Below are positions 11,659 through 13,511 of a stretch of 13,511 bases of DNA, in pieces. The position numbers and the translations under genes were made by a program. Numbering within the stretch: the stretch's first letter is position 1; each line of letters begins with the position of its first letter. The notes beneath the pieces were generated by a model. The model made no database searches and was not told the origin of the DNA. It worked only from the letters and a program-made list of their open reading frames with translations. Source of the stretch: Sva-07 sp031430875 (GTDB lineage: Bacteria > Actinomycetota > Acidimicrobiia > Acidimicrobiales > Ilumatobacteraceae); contig JANPCI010000397.1 in the NCBI GenBank assembly GCA_031430875.1, positions 1-13,511 on the forward strand, given 5' to 3'.

Positions 11659-13416
11659 GTGGCCGCAGCGGCACTCGAACAGTCCATGCTCGAATCCAAG
11701 GACAAGGACACACTTGTGGAGATGGCCAAGGCGCTGGGCGTCAAGGTCAACGCCCGACTCAAGAAGTCCGAGATCATCGACAAGATTCTCGACACGACCG
11801 GATCGAGCAGCGCACCTGCACCGGCCGCTCCTGTCGAGACACCACCGGCTGCGGTGGCTGCAGCAACGAACGGAGCCGCCGAAGCGGCCGCCCCCGAGGT
11901 TGTTCTCGGACTCGACGGCGAACCCCTCGCCGATTGGGAGATCGAACTCGCCAGCACCGGCGTGGCTGGTGACGTCGATGACACTCCGGCAACCGGCGAT
12001 GTGCCACAGCCCGGCGATGCAAACCGCAACGAACAGCCTCGCGCCGACCGCACTCGCAACGACCAGCAGGGCGCCAACCGCAATCGCAACAACGACCAGA
12101 GCGCCAACCGCAACGATCAGGGCGCCAATCGCAACAACGACCAGGGCGGCAACCGCAACCGGAACGACAGCGACGCAGCCGACGGCAACAAGCGTCGTCG
12201 GCGCCGTCGTAAGGGTCGCGGCGGTCAAGAAGGTCCCCAGGGCGAAGACGTCGAGCTGATCGAGCAGGATCATGGCTTCGAGAGCACCGAGCCCGTTGAC
12301 GTCGAGGGCTACCTCGACATCCGCGACGAGGGCTACGGCTTCCTGCGTGTCAACGGCTACCTGCCGGACAAGGCCGACGCGTACATTCCGCTGAAGCTGG
12401 CCCGCCAGTACGGCTTACGCAAGGGCGATCACATCACCGGCAAGGTCCGTCCGGCCGGCCGCAACGAGAAGAACCCGGGTCTGCTCGAGGTCTACACCGT
12501 GAACGGCGGCGACCCCGACAACGCCAACAAGCGGCCGCATTTCGAGAGTCTCACTGCGCTGTTCCCCGATCAGCGCCTCACGCTGGAAGATCCGAACGAT
12601 CCGTCGAACATGACGGCGCGGATCATCGACCTCGTGTCACCGATCGGAAAGGGCCAGCGCGGCATCATCGTGTCGCCTCCCAAGGCCGGCAAGACCACGA
12701 TCATGAAGACGATCGCCAAGTCGATCGAACTCAACAATCCTGATGTGCACCTCATGGTGCTGCTCATCGACGAGCGGCCCGAAGAGGTCACCGACATGCG
12801 CCGCAGCGTCAAGGGTGAGGTCATCTCCTCGACCTTCGATCGGCCGAGCGATGAGCACACCCATGTCGCCGAGATGACAATCGCCAAAGCGCGTCGCATG
12901 GTCGAAGACGGCAAGGACGTCGTCATCATGCTCGACGGCATCACGCGCCTCAGCCGGGCCTACAACCTTGCTGCCCCTGCGAGCGGCAAGATCCTGTCCG
13001 GCGGTATCGACGCCGGTGCGCTGTACCCGCCGAAGAAGTTCTTCGGTTCGGCCCGCAATGTGGAGGAGGGCGGCTCGCTCACCATCCTCGCGACGGCGCT
13101 CGTCGACACCAACAGCCGGATGGACGAAGCGATCTTCGAGGAGTTCAAGGGCACGGGCAACATGGAGCTGCGCCTCGACCGCAAGGTCGCCGAGCGTCGC
13201 ATCTACCCGGCCATCGATGTCGACGCGTCGTCGACTCGTCACGAGGAACTCCTCTTCGACCGTAAGCAGCTCCAGCAGGTCTGGAAGCTGCGCCGAGTGC
13301 TGTCGGGCCTCGCCCAGGACGGCAGTGCCGCAGCAGGCCTCGAGCTGCTCATCGACCGGCTCAAGACCTTCCGCACCAACGACGAATTCCTCGCGGAAAT
13401 CGCCAAACAGCCCTGA
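11659..13416 (+). CDS. rho: Transcription termination factor Rho with Asn/Arg-rich insertion
   Basis: 585 residues. Hexameric RNA-dependent ATPase that ends transcription. Order of domains: Rho_N helical domain (about 15-45, LVEMAKALGVKV, RLKKSEIIDKIL); an Ala/Pro and acidic linker (50-120); a low-complexity Asn/Arg/Asp/Gln segment (121-175) ending in a KRRRRRRKGRGG patch (178-189); the RNA-binding cold-shock-like domain (about 213-285, GYLDIRDEGYGFLR); then the ATPase with Walker A SPPKAGKTT (339-347), Walker B VVIMLDGITRLSRAYN (421-436), GGSLTILATALVDTNSRMDE and the KGTGNMEL region. Longer than E. coli Rho because of the insertion, as is usual in Actinobacteria. I chose GTG 11659, with AGAGGA 6 bases upstream; the frame stays open back to 11500, but no better start with a ribosome site is seen. 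It follows thrC after about 310 bp containing a long palindrome. Confidence 0.96.
   Translation: MAAAALEQSMLESKDKDTLVEMAKALGVKVNARLKKSEIIDKILDTTGSSSAPAPAAPVETPPAAVAAATNGAAEAAAPEVVLGLDGEPLADWEIELASTGVAGDVDDTPATGDVPQPGDANRNEQPRADRTRNDQQGANRNRNNDQSANRNDQGANRNNDQGGNRNRNDSDAADGNKRRRRRRKGRGGQEGPQGEDVELIEQDHGFESTEPVDVEGYLDIRDEGYGFLRVNGYLPDKADAYIPLKLARQYGLRKGDHITGKVRPAGRNEKNPGLLEVYTVNGGDPDNANKRPHFESLTALFPDQRLTLEDPNDPSNMTARIIDLVSPIGKGQRGIIVSPPKAGKTTIMKTIAKSIELNNPDVHLMVLLIDERPEEVTDMRRSVKGEVISSTFDRPSDEHTHVAEMTIAKARRMVEDGKDVVIMLDGITRLSRAYNLAAPASGKILSGGIDAGALYPPKKFFGSARNVEEGGSLTILATALVDTNSRMDEAIFEEFKGTGNMELRLDRKVAERRIYPAIDVDASSTRHEELLFDRKQLQQVWKLRRVLSGLAQDGSAAAGLELLIDRLKTFRTNDEFLAEIAKQP
12019..12186 (+). 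repeat. Degenerate repeats coding the Asn/Arg-rich segment of Rho
   Basis: The DNA repeats short variants of GCCAACCGCAAC and AACGACCAG, giving repeated ANRN, NDQ and NRN peptides (residues 121-175). Copies differ mostly in order and number, which suggests growth by slippage or unequal crossing-over. The segment is predicted to be disordered. Confidence 0.8.
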
Positions 13417-13428
13417 TCACACGGTGCC

Positions 13429-13511
13429 GGGGGGGAAAGGGGGGAAGAGGAGGGGGTTGGCGGCCGCCGCGGGGGGGCGGGGGGGTTGGGGTGGTGGGGT
13501 TTGGAGATGGG
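13429..13511 (+). other. Extremely G-rich tract after rho
   Basis: From 13 bases after the rho stop to the window end the plus strand carries runs of 7, 6, 5, 7, 7, 4 and 4 G's, with a GGCGGCCGCC palindrome (13459-13468) in the middle. No gene is seen. It has many ways to form a G-quadruplex on the coding strand or in RNA. Homopolymer sequencing error is possible in such a stretch. Confidence 0.6.

Noticed and set aside
10963..12273. Minus-strand open frame opposite thrC and rho
   Set aside because: Its hydrophobic VAVGALVVVA repeats are the antisense reading of the Asn/Arg repeats of Rho; it spans two real genes and a palindrome.

Overview
The window is high-GC DNA with dense genes and strong G/C bias at third codon positions. 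It looks like an actinobacterial chromosome. The best evidence is the gene order argS - lysA - hom - thrC - rho, which recalls the conserved actinobacterial (e.g. mycobacterial) order argS-lysA-hom-thrC-thrB-rho. The Rho protein also carries a long Asn/Arg-rich insertion of the kind seen in Actinobacteria. I would guess Acidimicrobiia (Ilumatobacter-like), but this is inference and was not tested by any search.

Left part (1-3614): a compact stress-response locus. On the plus strand lies a regulator that fuses an ArsR-type winged helix to a rhodanese domain (2934-3614). Divergent from it, on the minus strand, are a CstB-like protein (metallo-beta-lactamase domain plus two rhodanese domains, 1503-2843), an MFS transporter that starts inside the stop codon of that gene (253-1506), and the 5' end of an ArsM-like methyltransferase (1-145, cut by the window edge). 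Three inverted repeats with the same core, TCAA-N8-TTGA, sit at 192-215, 2857-2880 and 2899-2920. They lie before the methyltransferase, before the CstB-like gene and before the regulator. This looks like a self-contained regulon in which a rhodanese-bearing repressor controls sulfane-sulfur (persulfide/thiosulfate) or thiophilic-metalloid chemistry.

Middle and right part (3649-13416): housekeeping genes. They are arginyl-tRNA synthetase (argS), diaminopimelate decarboxylase (lysA), a PemK/MazF-fold protein with no visible antitoxin, a reverse-strand serine-hydrolase lipoprotein wedged between lysA and hom, homoserine dehydrogenase (hom), threonine synthase (thrC) and transcription terminator Rho (rho). 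LysA makes lysine from meso-diaminopimelate. Hom and ThrC belong to the threonine branch of the same aspartate family. The homoserine kinase gene thrB, expected between thrC and rho, is absent; that gap instead holds a long imperfect palindrome.

Non-coding structure is unusually rich. A two-tier hairpin lies between argS and lysA (5429-5482), preceded by three perfect 12-bp tandem repeats. A second two-tier hairpin lies between thrC and rho (11389-11441) inside a larger C-rich/G-rich inverted repeat. A small symmetric hairpin overlaps the stop codons of the convergent PemK-like and lipoprotein genes. After rho the plus strand becomes extremely G-rich up to the window end. No tRNA, rRNA, CRISPR array or transposase was seen.
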